64,000 nt of DNA, taken from assembly GCA_020064725.1 (NCBI GenBank), contig JAGTWJ010000003.1, forward strand, positions 2,666,001 through 2,730,000, written 5' to 3'. This DNA comes from Drechslerella dactyloides. Its lineage: Eukaryota > Ascomycota > Orbiliomycetes > Orbiliales > Orbiliaceae. Below are positions 25,955-39,301 of the stretch, one piece after another. Every line of letters begins with the position of its first letter. Within the stretch, counting starts at the first letter, position 1. The notes beneath the pieces are model-generated. The model was not told the DNA's origin, ran no database searches, and saw only the letters and a list, made by a program, of their open reading frames with translations. The translations under genes were made by a program, and so were the position numbers.

Positions 25955-27050
25955 TTATTATTATTATTATGAATCATACTGCATGCAACCTTTCGGTTAT
26001 GGCAGGTGGAAGAAAATTAAATATAAAATGTATACAAATGAAAATTAATATATATGTGTGTTTTTTCTGTTTCTTTTGTTATTGATTAATTAATTAGTTA
26101 ATTAATTAATTTTGGATATTATTTTAAAGATTTTTAATCTTCCTTAGTCTTTTCCTTTTGTTTTATCCTCTTCTCTTTAAACAAATATATTTTATATTAT
26201 TTATAATGTTTATTTTTGCTGTTTATTACAATTTGTCTTGCTTAATATTAATAATATTAATTAATAGATTTTTAATCTTTTTTAAAATTATCTTATCTAA
26301 TTTTATTATTAATATTAATTTTGTAATTGTCTTTTTTTTTAAAGAGTATTTTTATATTATTAAAATATTTTTTTATTTATATTAATCTATTTTTAATGAA
26401 TAATAATATATTAAAATTAAATAGTATTTTCCCTAATTTTTTTTTTATTTCTCCTCTTTTTTTTTTATAATATTTATATTCTATGATGAGATGTTTTGGT
26501 GTTTGTATTATAATACTATAATTATAATATTTATTTAGAATATCTAAATTTAGTATTTTATATAAATAATTATTAAATATACTATATTCTGTCTTTAATT
26601 GTATTATTAATAAAATAAATTTAATATTACTATTTTATAATATTTTATTTCTTTTAAGTTTTGGTAGATTATTATAATCTATTTTTTTTTTATGTTTTTG
26701 CTATTATTTTTACCATTCTATTAGACTTTTTATTTTATTTTGTCTTTTTAGATATATAAAAGAGTTGTATAGGTTTTTTTTAAAAATTTTGGTATCTAAT
26801 TTTGTTAATTTGTTTGTTTTTTTATTTCCATATATATTATTGTACCTAAAGCATTAATTTATATATATTTTTATTTTGTTGGTATTTAGTTTTCTACTAA
26901 TATCTTATATTTCTTTAATAATATCTTGACCTAATTTAAAATATAATAATTTTATTCTTTGTATTGTAGCTTGGTTATCTGAATATAAATATATATTATT
27001 TATGTTTTTATTCTGTAGCAATATTTTTAATACTTTTTTAAAAGCTATTT
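25955..27050 (-). mobile_element. LINE, 5'-truncated copy (about 1.1 kb)
   Basis: The reverse strand reads the LINE 3' end: (TAA)n tail, TGCATGCAGTATG block, TTAA microsatellite, then sequence back into the RNase H region, where it stops at an AAAAGCTATT-like string. A second LINE 3' end follows immediately. 5' truncation is usual for LINEs. An AATTATAAATATAA string precedes the tail (25941-25954) and recurs only after the next LINE copy (32781-32794). Confidence 0.85.
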
Positions 27051-30000
27051 ATTATTATTATTATGAATCATACTGCATGCAACCTTTCGGTTATGGCAGG
27101 TGGAAGAAAATTAAATACAAAATACATACAAATGAAAATTAACACATATGTATGTTTTCCCTGTTTCTTTTGTTATTAATTAATTAATTAGTTAATTAAT
27201 TAATTTTGGATATTATTTTAAAGACTTCTAATCTTCCTTAGTTTTTTCCTCTTGTTTTATCCTCTTCTCTTTAAACAGATATATTTTACATTATTTATAA
27301 TGTTTATTTTTGCTGTTTATTGCAATTCGTCTTGTTTAATATTAATAATATTAATTGGTGGATTTTTAATCTTTCTTAAGATTACCCTATCTAATTTTAT
27401 TATTAATATTAACTTTGTAATTGTCTTTTCTTTTAAAGAATATTTTCATATTATTAAAATATTTTTCCATTTATATTAATTTATTTTTAGTAAATAATAA
27501 TGTATTAAAATTAAATAGTATTTTCCCTAATTCTTTTTTTATCTTTCCTCTCTCTTTTTTATAATATTTACATCCTATAATAAGATGTTTTGGTGTTTGT
27601 GTTATAATATTGTAATTGTAATATTTATTTAGAATATCTGAATTTAGTATTTTATATAAATAATCATTAAACATACCATATCTTATTTTTAATTACATTA
27701 TTAACAAAATAAATTTAATATTGTTATTTTATAATATTTTATTTTTTTTAAGTTTTAGTAGATTATTATAATCTATTCTTTTTTTATATTTTTACTATTA
27801 TTCTTATTATTTTATTAGACTTTTTATTTTATTTTATCTTTTTAGATATACAAAAGAATTATATAGGCTTTTTTTAAAAATTTTAATACCTAATTTTGCT
27901 AATCTGTTTGTTTTTTTATTTCTATATATATTATTATGCCCAAAATACCAATTTATATATATTTTTATTTTGTTAATATTTAACTCTCCACTAATATCCT
28001 ATATTTCTTTAATAATATCTTGACCTAGTTCAAAACGTAATGATTTTATTCTTTGTATTACAGCTTAGTTATTTGAATATAAATATATATTATTTATATT
28101 TTTATTCTATAGCAATATTTTTAATGTTTTTTTAAAAGCTATTCATATAGCAATTAATTTAGCATCACATATTTCTATTAAATCTCCCAGATTAATTTTT
28201 ATTTTAAAAATTGATTTATTATTAATTTTACTATATATACCAGTATCTATTGATTTAATATCTTCTTCCAAATTTAATAAAGAATCATTTATATAAATAA
28301 TTAAATTTTTTTTTAAATTTAATTTTAATTTATTTATAATATGTTATCTTGCCTTTATTTCTTTTAATTTTTTATTAATATTTATATTAATGTTATTTTC
28401 AACCTATAAAAAGTTTATTTTTATATTAATATATTTAATTTTAGTATATAAAATAATTAGATAATTTATTTTTAATAGAATAAAATCTAATAAAATTTGG
28501 TATATCTTATTTCTATTATTATTTTTTTTATTTTTATACTATTTTAAATATTAAATATCCTCTTTTTTATTAAAATAAAATTCTGATAGAACTAATTCTA
28601 GTATTCTTAATTTAATTAGATAATTTTTATTAAGATATAATAATCTTAAGATATATTATCTTTATAGATTATTAAGCTTAATTTCTAATAATAAAATAGA
28701 AGTTTTAATTTTTAATAAATAAATTAGTATTATTTTATATGTTTCATTAATTTTTCTAATTATTTTATTTTATAAGATATTAAAATCTTTTAAAAATGAT
28801 TTTTGATTTTTTTATTAGATTTTAGTATTAAAATCTGAAATAAAGCAAACACAGCTTTTATATAATTATATTAATATTTTTAAATTTAATCTTTTTTCTA
28901 AATTTACTAAATCTCTAATATAATTAAATATTTAGTTTGCAGCTGCTAATTTATTTTTAACATAGAATTTAAATTTTAAATTCCTATCTAAATAAATTCC
29001 AAGTTATCTAATTGTATTAGATAGTTTAATCATTATTTTATTTAGTAAAATCAAATTATATTCTTCATTATTATTATTTTTCTTTAAATTAAAATAAAAA
29101 TATATTAATTTAGATTTTATATTATTAAAAGTTATTATATTATTTTTTGTTTAATTAAATATAGTTTCTAACACATTTTTTAAATCTATTATATTTAATT
29201 TTGTTGATTTATTAATTGTAATAATAGCAATATCATCAATATAACTTAATATTTTGATATTATTATGTTTTTGTTTTAATTATTTAAACAACAATGTTAA
29301 ATATCATAAAAATAAAATTGGAGATATAAGTAAATTTTAAGATATTTCTATTTTAATTAATTTTAATTTTTCTATTTGTTTATTAAAAGTAAGCTTAATT
29401 TGTTTATTTAATATAAAATTTTTAATTTAATTAGTTAATTGTTTTGGAAATTTTATGTTCTTAATAGTTTTAATTAATCTTATTTTTAAAACATTGTTAA
29501 AAGCTCTTTTTATATTTAAAAATAATATAGAAGTTTTAAGCTTTTTTGATTTTGTATTTTTTATATTATATATTAAAAATAATGTAGTATCTATAGCTAA
29601 TTTTTGTTTTTTATCTCTAATTTGTTTATAATATAGAATATCTCTTATTTCTAAGATATATATTAATCTTGTAGTTATTATTTTTTCTAATATTTTTCTT
29701 AGATAGTTTAAAAGATTTATAATTCTATAAATTTTTAAGATACTATAATCTAGTTTATTAAATTTTGGTAGAATTACCTTAATTGCTTATCTAAAGTATA
29801 TTAAGTAGTACCCATAATTTAATAATCTTTTAAATAAATTATTAAATCTCTCTGATATTATTTTATATATTTTTTTTAGGCATAAAAAATTAATTCTATC
29901 TGGGTTTGGTGTTTTTTTTAAATTTGATGTAAAAATAACTTCTTTAATTTCTTTATTTATAATTTTTTTCTATTTAATTATATTTTTGATTATTTGTTCT

Positions 30001-32780
30001 TTTATTTTAAATAAATTATTAGATTCTAGGTAATTTGATAGCTTTAGAAATAATGTTTTTTGAAATATTTGTATTTTTTTATTAAAATTTGTTACTAGAT
30101 TATTTTTAAAATTTAGATTTGGTATTTTTTGTATTTTAAATAATTTTATATAATTTAATATTTTAAAGATCTCTTTATTTTTTGTGTTTATTAAGAAATC
30201 TATCTACTTTTTAGTTTTAACTTTTTTTATTGTTTTAAAATAATTATTTTGTTTGAACTTAAATAAATTCTATTGTTCCTAGATTTTATTTTATTTTTAT
30301 TATCTTTTTGTTTGCTATATTTTTATTTTTAGTGTATTTATTTTATTATTTTACTAAACTTTTGATTTTAATATTATAATTAATTTTGGTATTGATGTTT
30401 CTACTATATTAATTATATTTTATTAAAATAAATTTGTAGTTTACTCCAAATTTTATTCTAAATTATTATTATTGTTATTTAAAGTGAATAATAATTTGTT
30501 CTAGTTATTATTTTGATTTAAATCTTTATTTAAATTTAATAATGTTTTTTGAAATTTTTTTAAATTAATTTTATTCTAATTATATTTATTTGTTAATAAT
30601 GGGTTATTAACTAAATAATTATTATTTTGGGAATATATATTAAATAAGATAATCTTATGGTCTAATTTTACATCTAAATTATTATTTATTATCTATTTTT
30701 TAATAAATAAATTTATTTTACATTATTATAAACATTAAATCTAAAATAAATAAATTCTTCCCTTTATTAAAATAATAAATTAAAATATTAGAATTATTTA
30801 TTAAATATAGATTTTTATTTTCAACAATATTTATTAATTCTTTATATTAGATACTTTTCTTGTACTTAAAATTCTATAAATAATAATAAATATTAAAATC
30901 TTTAATTAATAAATATCTTTTATTAATAAATTTAATTATTTTATCAAATAATTTTTTTATTATATATAATTTGTTGTTTTGGTCTGTTTAATGTTTTTTG
31001 TTATAAACATTAATTATTCAGATTTTACTAAATTCTTTTGATTTAATATTAATAATTTGGTAATCTTTATTATTAATTAAATTTATTTGATTATTAATTT
31101 TATATAAAAATAGATTAGAATAATATATAATTATTCTTAATCTCTTTATCATATTTAGTATTAATAATATAAAACTATTAATATTTATTATTGTTAATTC
31201 TTTTAAAATTTATAGTTTTTATAAAAATAAAATATCTATTTTATTTATTATAGAATTTAAAATATCTTATATTATATTAGATAATATATTATAATTATAT
31301 TATATATATTTTATTTTATTTTATATTAAAATAATTTAAATATTATTATTTTGGTTGTGGTTTTAGTCTTAATTTTAATTTTATTTTTAAGTTACATTAA
31401 ATTTTATTTTTAATGTTTTTAGTTTTTTATAATTTTATAAATTCACTATATACTCTCCTTTATAATGAATACATTTTAAAATACTATATAAACATATTCT
31501 ACTTTTTATATTACATTTATTATATTTATGTTAGTATATTTTATACTCCAAAAAACATATTCTATATATATTTATAAATATGTATATTATAGTTAAATAT
31601 CTAAAATCTTAACAGTTTGTATATTAGTTTTTTAAATACATAAAATAATATTTCTTTATTTTTAAGAATTCTTTATTTAAAAATAATCTTTTATTATATA
31701 ATATTTATTTTATTATTTTTATTATTTTTATTATTAATATTATAAAAGAATAAAATTTATTTATTCATTTATTTTCTAATATTAACTATTTTAATAATCT
31801 TATTAGTTCATAGATATTATTATTTTCTATTTTATTTTTTAAAATGATTAATTGTTCTTTATTTTGAAATTAATTTGTTTAGATTTTATATATTATTACA
31901 AATCCCCATTTTATTATCTTTACTAATTTTTGGATATATTAGTCTATTTTAACTAATTTCTCATATATTTCTTCTTTATATTTAAAGATATCTTTATTTT
32001 TTATATTTTAGTATACAATTAATATTAAATTGTTTTTTTTATTTATCAAAATTCCTACAATTATTTTATTTTAGAATTTCTTTTGTTTTTTAAAGATATT
32101 ATTTATTTTTGTTTAATAAATATTTAGATCTATTATCAATTTATCATTTATTATTCATAGAATAATTAATCTTTATTATTTAATCAATAAATTTATCATT
32201 TTTGGTGTTTTTTGTATTTTTAATATTTTTAGTATTTTTGTTTATGTATTTACAATTTATACATATGTTTTTAATATATTTATTCAGTTTTTATTTTTAT
32301 TTTGGATTTTATTTAATTACTTTTCTAGGTTATTTATTTTTTCTTTTTATTTTATAACTAAGATAATTAAATCTTGGTTTTTTTAAATTAATTTAGTTTT
32401 AGTTTTTTTTATTTGTATAAATTTAATTAATTACATACAATATCACTTATTTGGTTTGGGTATAATATCTATTAAATTTATTTTATCCAATAACAAGCTA
32501 GTGGGTAAATCTATCAGTTAAAATAGATTTATCCAAAAATGGTATTTTTAGTATTTTTAACATTACCCCTAATTTTTATATATATAGACAATCATAAATT
32601 TTTAATATATTACTATCATAATTATAAAATCATAATCATGAATTAGATTATGCACTTAATATATTTTATTAAGTTTTTCAAGCACTTTCGAATGATCTAA
32701 TTTTTATTGTGTTTCGTCAATTTCGTCAAATGATATGAGAGGCTCTTTTTTTTTAAAAAATTTTTATTTGGTGTGTAATT
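27051..32780 (-). mobile_element. LINE, near full length (about 5.7 kb), RIP-degraded
   Basis: This matches the plus-strand LINE at 47874-53610 end to end. On the reverse strand the RT catalytic motif YIDDIAI is intact in sequence (29225-29252), and the endonuclease block around DFN is near 30870-30900. The 5' end near 32720-32750 shares CTCTCATATCATTTGACGAA with the plus copy. It has no intact frame. Its 3' tail abuts the truncated copy rather than host sequence. Confidence 0.88.
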
Positions 32781-32794
32781 AATTATAAATATAA

Positions 32795-33728
32795 GTTTTA
32801 GCTAAAAAAATATAATTTAAATTATATCTAATAAAACTTTATACACCATTAAAAAATAAAAGAGATCTTTAAAAAATAAATTCTAGAAAACCTATTTATT
32901 TAAAAGTATAAAACAAGCTCTAAAAAAAATAGAATCCCAGAAACTATAAAAAATAAATAAAAAAGCTTCCAACAAATAATATATTACCTATAAATATATT
33001 TTATAACAAAATTATTATATAATAAATAAATATAATTATTAATATAAAAAAAATATTTTTTTAATAAAATAGATATTAATATAACTATCTTTATATAATA
33101 GAGTTTATATATTAAATAAAATAGAAGATAATTATAAAAAAGATAAAGTTTATAAATCTAAAGTTGTTAATAGATTATTCTATTAAAAGAACAGGTAGTC
33201 TAAATATATAATAAAATATAGAAATACCTAAAATAAAATATATAACTATTAAAATAGAATATATAATTATTAAATAATAATCTTACTACTAAATAAAATA
33301 AATTTAAATAATAAGAGTAAATTTTATAAAAATAATAATAATTATATTAACTCCAAATTATAATATATAATATAATAGAATATAATAGTAAAATAATAGA
33401 AGCTCTATAAAAATTAAAATTAATAATAAAAGAATATAACTACTAAATAAATATCTTTATATATAAAATATATATATTTTTATAAAAAAGATAAATAGTA
33501 TAAATAACCTCTAATAAAAAAATAAACAACTAATATAACCAGATATAATAAGTATAAAACCTTATATTAAAAATATATAAATATAAATAGAAAAATATAA
33601 CTCTCCTTATAAAAATAATACTATAAATATAAGAATTCCTAGGATAATCTTTTAATAAATTATTATTAAATTAATAAAGCAAGCTTTATAAAAAATAATA
33701 ATTATTTTATTTTATAAATATTATCTAA
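32795..33728. repeat. AT-rich continuation of repeat X, copy 1
   Basis: Flanking duplications (25941-25954 and 32781-32794) show that this sequence was joined to 25954 before the LINEs inserted. It runs up to an LTR-like sequence. No recognisable domain. Imperfect short repeats of an ATATAATTATTAAAATAG type are present around 33220-33300. Confidence 0.45.
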
Positions 33729-33889
33729 GTTAAAGTATATATAAAAATAATTATATATAAAAAATATTTATTATTGGATTATTGTTTTACTAAAAAAGGT
33801 GGTTAATAAATAAACTTAGTAAGTTTACTATTTCTTAATCCACCTCTTTTATAAAATCCTCTCTAATATATACTTAGATATCATCAACA
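33729..33889 (+). repeat. Copia-type LTR, copy 2 (degraded)
   Basis: It aligns with 15430-15591; the shared segment includes GTGGTTAATAAATAAACTTA / TGGTTGGTAAGTAAGCTTA and the CTATTTCTTAAT string. It ends ATCATCAACA at 33889, followed by TTTTCTAGGAGAGACC, the conserved leader. The left half is heavily decayed, so the start is approximate. Confidence 0.55.
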
Positions 33890-36471
33890 TTTTCTAGGAG
33901 AGACCTACATACCTCTGTGGAAGACATATCACTGTTGAACGCTTATACATTAACATTAGTTACCATATTCTTTTATATTATATATAAAAATAACACAAAA
34001 ACAACTCTATTTTATTAATATTAAAATACAATAATAACATAAAAACTTAAACCCAATATAAAAAAGATTACAATCTCTAAAAACACATAATTTTAGAATA
34101 GAATTCTAAACTAAAACCAAACTATTAAACTATTAAAAATATTAATCTTTTAAAAAAAAAGATAAATTATTAAATTTAATATTAACTAAAATTCTATATT
34201 AAAAATATTAAAATCCAAGGACTTATTATTTAAATAAATATTTATAATATCCTAAATATCCACTAAAATAATTATCTTAGTATAGGTTTCCTATAACCAA
34301 ATATATTTCTAAATAAAAAAACCTTTAATAATAATAGTAAAAAAAGCAAAAAATATTATTACTATTATATTAGATATATATAAAAAAAGAACAACATAAT
34401 TCACCCTATTTAATATAAAATAAGAGATAATAACCAATAAATTAAAATTATAAATAAAAACAAAAATATCACTAATAATAAGATTATTATTAAAAATACC
34501 TAAAAAAGAAAAAACAGCTCCAATTACAAAATCAACTATAAATTAAAAAAATAATAATATAAAACAACCTTTAATAACTTAATATCTTTATATTAGAATA
34601 AGTTTAAAATTATTAAAAAAAATACTATATTATAAAAATATATATCAAAAATATAAAATATCTTTATATAAAAATAAAATTTATATTTATTATAATTATT
34701 TACCTATAAACCAAAATAGTAGATATTAATTTAATACTACACAATCTTATTATAATATTTTTAATAAAAAACCATATTTTAATATATGATAATAAAGATA
34801 TAAAGATAATATTCTAAAATAAGATTACCTACTATAATATTAGTAAGACTAATACAAAAAAAGATAATAATATTATTAAAAAAGATAATAAAAGCAGCCA
34901 TTACAAAAAAAACAAAACAAAAAAAATAAATAAAATATAAAAAAAAATTATTAAATTTTAAAAAAAATATTAAAGATAAAAGTAAATACAATATTTTTAA
35001 AAATATATAATATAATATAAAAAAAAAAAAAAAGAAAAAAAGATCTAAAAACCAAAAAAAAATACTATTTATATTTAAAAAAGATCTTAACTAAACAATA
35101 TATATCTTATTAAAAACAGTACAAGCTATATTAACAATTTATACTTTAATAATAAAATAATAATATAAATATAAATTTTTTTTAAAAACAACTCTAACGT
35201 ATTCCACAAGCGAGCGAACACCCCAAGTGAGCGAACACCCCAACACCCCACCAAAACCTTTTTATTAATATTCTAATTAATATCTCTTAAAAAATTATAA
35301 AAAAAATATCTTTCAACTAATATAAATTAAAATCAATTCATTATATTTTTTTACATTTTTTAAATATAAAAATAAATTAATAATAATTAATTTAAAATTT
35401 TTAAAAAACAGCATATAATCTTAAGTGTTTGCCAGTAAATATCTTTATTATATATAAATAAAAATCTTTAAAAATAAGAAATCTATTAAATAAATATATA
35501 ATCTAGGCCTGTACAAAACCTCTATCTATTATATTAAAAATTAAGATTTATAGATTTTGCTAAAGTTAGCACAACACACTGACTACACACTAGCTATTTT
35601 TTATTATAATTATATATAAAAATATAATAAAAAAATCCTAAAATTTTTTTTAAATTAAAGTAAATTAATATTTTATTTTATAATTTTTTTTAAATTTTTT
35701 TAATAAAAATTCAATTTTTTATAAAATTTTATTATAAAAATTAAAAATATTGATATTAAATTATATAATATATAAAAAAAATTAAAAAAATAAAAATAAA
35801 AAAGTTTTAATATATTAAATTCAAATTTATTTTTTTAATTTTTTTAATTATATTTATGTATAATTATTTTAAAAAAATAGTTAGTGTGTTGTGCCAACTT
35901 TAGCAGAGTTTCTAGAACTTAATTTTTATTATTATAAATAGTAGCTTTAAACAGGCCTAGATTATATCATTATTTATTAGATTTTTAATTTTTAAAGATT
36001 TTCGTTCGTAAATTATTTAGATATTTAGAGTCAAACAATAAAAAAATGTGTTGTTTTTAACAATATTTAAAATAATTATTATTAATTTAATATTAATATT
36101 AAAAAATAAAAAAAAATACTAATTAGATTATTTTAAACTATTATTTAAAGAAGTAATTTTTCTATAATTTTATAATAAATATTTATTAATATATTAATAA
36201 AAAGGTTTTTGGTGGGCTGGGGGGGTGTTCGCTCGCTTGGGATGTTCGCTCGCTTGTGGAATACGTTAATATCTACTATAAAAATATAAATTATAATTTT
36301 AAAAATATTAATATTAATATTAAAATAGTTTACAAATTTAAACTATTATTATAAAAATATAAATTTTAATTAAATATATTATTTAATATCTAAGAAAATA
36401 TTCCAAAAATATACCTATCTTATAAACTAGAAAGTAAAATATAAAACAAATAAATACAAATTAAATATAAT
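33890..36471. repeat. Copia leader followed by repeat X, copy 2 (with nested foldback)
   Basis: 33890-33958 is the leader after the LTR. From about 33959 the sequence is repeat X, matching 22253 onward. The foldback 35197-36266 interrupts it with a TA duplication, and the match resumes at 36269. The match ends just before the gag-like start codon at 36472. The short reverse frame at 34779-34991 is low-complexity and not a gene. Confidence 0.5.
35197..36266. mobile_element. Foldback element, code GAACA, copy 2
   Basis: 1070 bp; TIR ACGTATTCCACAAGCGAG with GAACA iterons; TA at 35195-35196 and 36267-36268. Reverse-complement arms. In opposite orientation to, and very similar to, 55171-56241. 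Confidence 0.92.
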
Positions 36472-37250
36472 ATGTCAGAGCACGGGCCCCCTCAGATCAA
36501 CAAGAGGCCTAAAAGAATGGCCTCAGCATAACATCATAGATCTCGACATCTAGATAGAACCCCAACAGTTTAAAGAAGCATAACAAACAGCTTAAGAAGG
36601 CATAACAAGCACCAAGGAGACACAATAAGAGCTAAAACACTACAAAACTAAAAAAGAATACCAGAAACAACTATAATAACCACTCAAAAATCATCAAGAA
36701 CACTCTTAAATAGAAAAACTAAAAAGAACCCTATAAATTAAGGATATTAAATAACTAGGTATATAACAAAACCTCTTAAATAGTTATATATCCTAGAAGA
36801 CCAATTATATATATAAAGAATTTTTAAATAATATCTATTAAAAAAATCATTAAATAATCTAAACACTAATCTATAGATACTACTAACTAGCCTTACTCTA
36901 CCAAATTAATATATTATAAAAAAACCTATTAAATCTAGAAAATCTTAAATAATTCTTATATTTTATCTAATTATTTTTACTTTAATCTAGCTAAATTTAA
37001 AATTAATTACAACTATTATCTTATTTCTTTTTAATTTTTTTTAATAAATTTTAAATTATTTTATACTATAATAAGTTAGCTAATATTTTCTTTTACTCTA
37101 AAAACCCACAAACCACCCTAATACAAAAAAACTATATAATTATATTTAAAATAATTTAATATATTTAGAAATATTTATTAAATATTATCTAGCTAATTAA
37201 AACCTCTTTTATTAAAATTAATAAACATATTATAGAATTAAAAAAAGATA

Positions 37251-37498
37251 ACGTCAACAATAAGCGACTGGACCAGACAAGCGACCGGACCACCCCCCTT
37301 GTATATTTCTTTAATTTAATATAAAAAAATTTAAAAAAATATTTTTAGATTTGTAATAGTTCATATAAACAAGATTAATTTTATTCTAATTTTAAATTAA
37401 TTATTGATTAAGTTATCAATAAAAAGTGTTTTGGTAGGGTGTTGGTTTATATGGGGTGGTCCGCTCGCTTGTGTGGTCCGCTCGCTTGTGGAATACGT
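37251..37498. mobile_element. 249-bp MITE family, copy 3 (248 bp), code GGACC
   Basis: TA at 37249-37250 and 37499-37500. Differs from the other copies by one A in a homopolymer and one T/C change. Nested in the gag remnant. Confidence 0.95.
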
Positions 37499-38121
37499 TA
37501 TAGTTAAGATTAAGAAACTTTTTAAAAAAAAGTTTGGTTTCTAAAAATCCTATAAAATACTAGAAAAAGTTATAATAAAAAAAATTACTTCCTTAAAAAA
37601 AACTAAATACTATAATAAAATACTAAAGTCTTTTAAAAAAAAATATTAAAATATAATTATTTTTTTATATAAAATAAGATTTTATTTTTAAGCTAATCAG
37701 ACCTTCTTTTATTATAATATATAATAAATTAACTATATATTTATAGTATTAAAAAAGACCACCTAAAAATAATTAGTATCTTTTATATTATAATAAAACT
37801 CAATTTTAAAAAAAGAAAAAAAAAATCTTATAAAAATTAAAAGACTAGAAAAATTTTAAATAAGTTATTATAAAACAATTCAGTATAGTAAATTAGAAAA
37901 AAAAATTATTAGATATATTATTTATATTAAAATAAGATTAATCTAAGGTTACTAACTATATAACTTAATTTATAATATTATAAAATAAGTTATTATTATA
38001 ATATAAAAATACTTTTATCTATTTATATTTTAAAAGATTAAAATATTAATTATAAAAAAATCTTATTATTTTATAAAAAACTAAAGACTGTTAATTTAAT
38101 ACTCTAACAGAAATTACCTAA

Positions 38122-38751
38122 CTAGAAGGGTGCGTCGCACCACTTAAACCCGACTGAATAGCTACTTGTATATATATATGTATATATATATTGGTCTTCA
38201 GTCGGGCCCAGCTTCGGCGACTCCGTCGCCTTCGCTGGCCCCTCCTAAAGACCCTATTATTAAATTTATTTAATTTTTATTGATTTTTATAATTAAATTT
38301 ATTTAAATTTTTATTAAATTTTTTATTAATTTTTTTTTAAAAAAACATATAGACTTTTTTGTAAAATTTTCCAAGTTGTTTTTTATATAGAGATTTTTAT
38401 TAAAACTCACTTTTCGAAATTAAAAGTGAAATATCTCTTTTATTATTTAATTAAATTATGTGTTGTGGGGGTAAACCGGATTTATTACGTAATAATCTAT
38501 AAATAATTTTTAATTTATTTTGTGTTGTTGTGTTGTGTGTTTGCTTGTTTGTTTGTTTGTTTGTTTATTACTATTTTTATATGGTGGCTGTGGTTGTGGC
38601 TGTATTATAGGTATAGCTGTGCTTTTGCAAAAAAGTGCCAAGGATTGCCAAGAAACAACACATTTTTGGCAGGTGACACCCCTGCAAAATTTGGTGGGAA
38701 ATCCCTAAGGCGGGGGGGTTCAATCAACCTCCCTCCTATTCAGTCGGGCAT
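38122..38751 (-). mobile_element. Helitron-like element 1
   Basis: Read on the minus strand, it starts TGCCCGACTGAATAGGAGGG, preceded by A, and ends with a hairpin GGTGCG-A-CGCACC, then CTTCTAG, followed by T. The 5' CCCGACTGAA is inverted at the 3' end as TTCAGTCGGG. CTAG end, 3' hairpin and A/T target fit Helitrons, but the 5' end lacks the usual TC, so Helitron-like is safer. It contains a TTTG microsatellite (about 38543-38569) and a second GC-rich hairpin (GGCGACTCCGTCGCC, near 38217). There is no Rep/helicase gene. Overlapping plus-strand frames at 38520-38779 are chance. Confidence 0.72.
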
Positions 38752-39162
38752 AAACAATCAAATTAGAAAACCTCTATAAAAGATTCCTAAAATAATAATA
38801 TCAAGATCACCCAATCCTAAATAATCATAAGATTCCTTAGGCTACCCCAATCAGTAATAATACCAATAATAGTCTAAAACCTATACAGATTAATAATATA
38901 AATTAAAAATTTTTAAAAGAAAAAATAAAGAAATACCAACAAAAAAACCAATATTTTACATACAGAAAGCCAAGGTATAGAAATCACTAATACTTCTATA
39001 ATTAAAAAATAAGAAAAAATAAAATCTTTAAAAATAATAAAAAAAATAAAAAATAGAATAAATTAAAAAATTCTAGATTAACTTACTTTATATTAAATTA
39101 TTATATTAATATTTCTATAGTTATTATTATTTAAAATATCAAGGGGTTCTAAAGAAACTTTA

Positions 39163-39210
39163 AATATTTTATATTAAATATAATATTTTATATTAAATAT
39201 AATATTTTAT
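39163..39210. repeat. Short tandem repeat, 19-bp unit
   Basis: Two and a half copies of AATATTTTATATTAAATAT in AT-rich sequence just before the foldback at 39302. Confidence 0.8.
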
Positions 39211-39301
39211 ATATATTAAAAAATAATAGTTTTAAATATATTTTTAGATAGTAGTTTTCTAATATATTTTATATTTTAAAATTTTATAAAAAAATAAGGT
39301 A

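Larger units (their letters stand above)
36472..39300 (+). pseudogene. Gypsy gag remnant, interrupted by MITE and Helitron-like element
   Basis: An ATG at 36472 opens a frame starting MSEHGPPRSTRGLKEWPQH. Its only stops are TAA/TAG where CAA/CAG is expected (a Q-rich, coiled-coil-like stretch, about 36560-36730), as in fungal Gypsy Gag N-termini. It decays further on, is cut by the MITE at 37251-37498 and the Helitron-like element at 38122-38751, and a Q/P/K-rich stretch resumes at 38752. It precedes the RT remnant at 44276, so both probably belong to one element. The first ~100 bp are unusually GC-rich for this compartment. Confidence 0.65.

Noticed and set aside
26158..27479. Two similar 75-codon plus-strand frames (26158-26385, 27252-27479)
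   Set aside because: They are antisense to the LINE 3' UTR in the two LINE copies, and look alike only because the LINE copies do.
38520..38779. Two overlapping plus-strand open frames (62 and 85 codons)
   Set aside because: They lie inside Helitron-like element 1, overlap each other in different frames, and cover a TTTG microsatellite; chance frames in GC-richer DNA.
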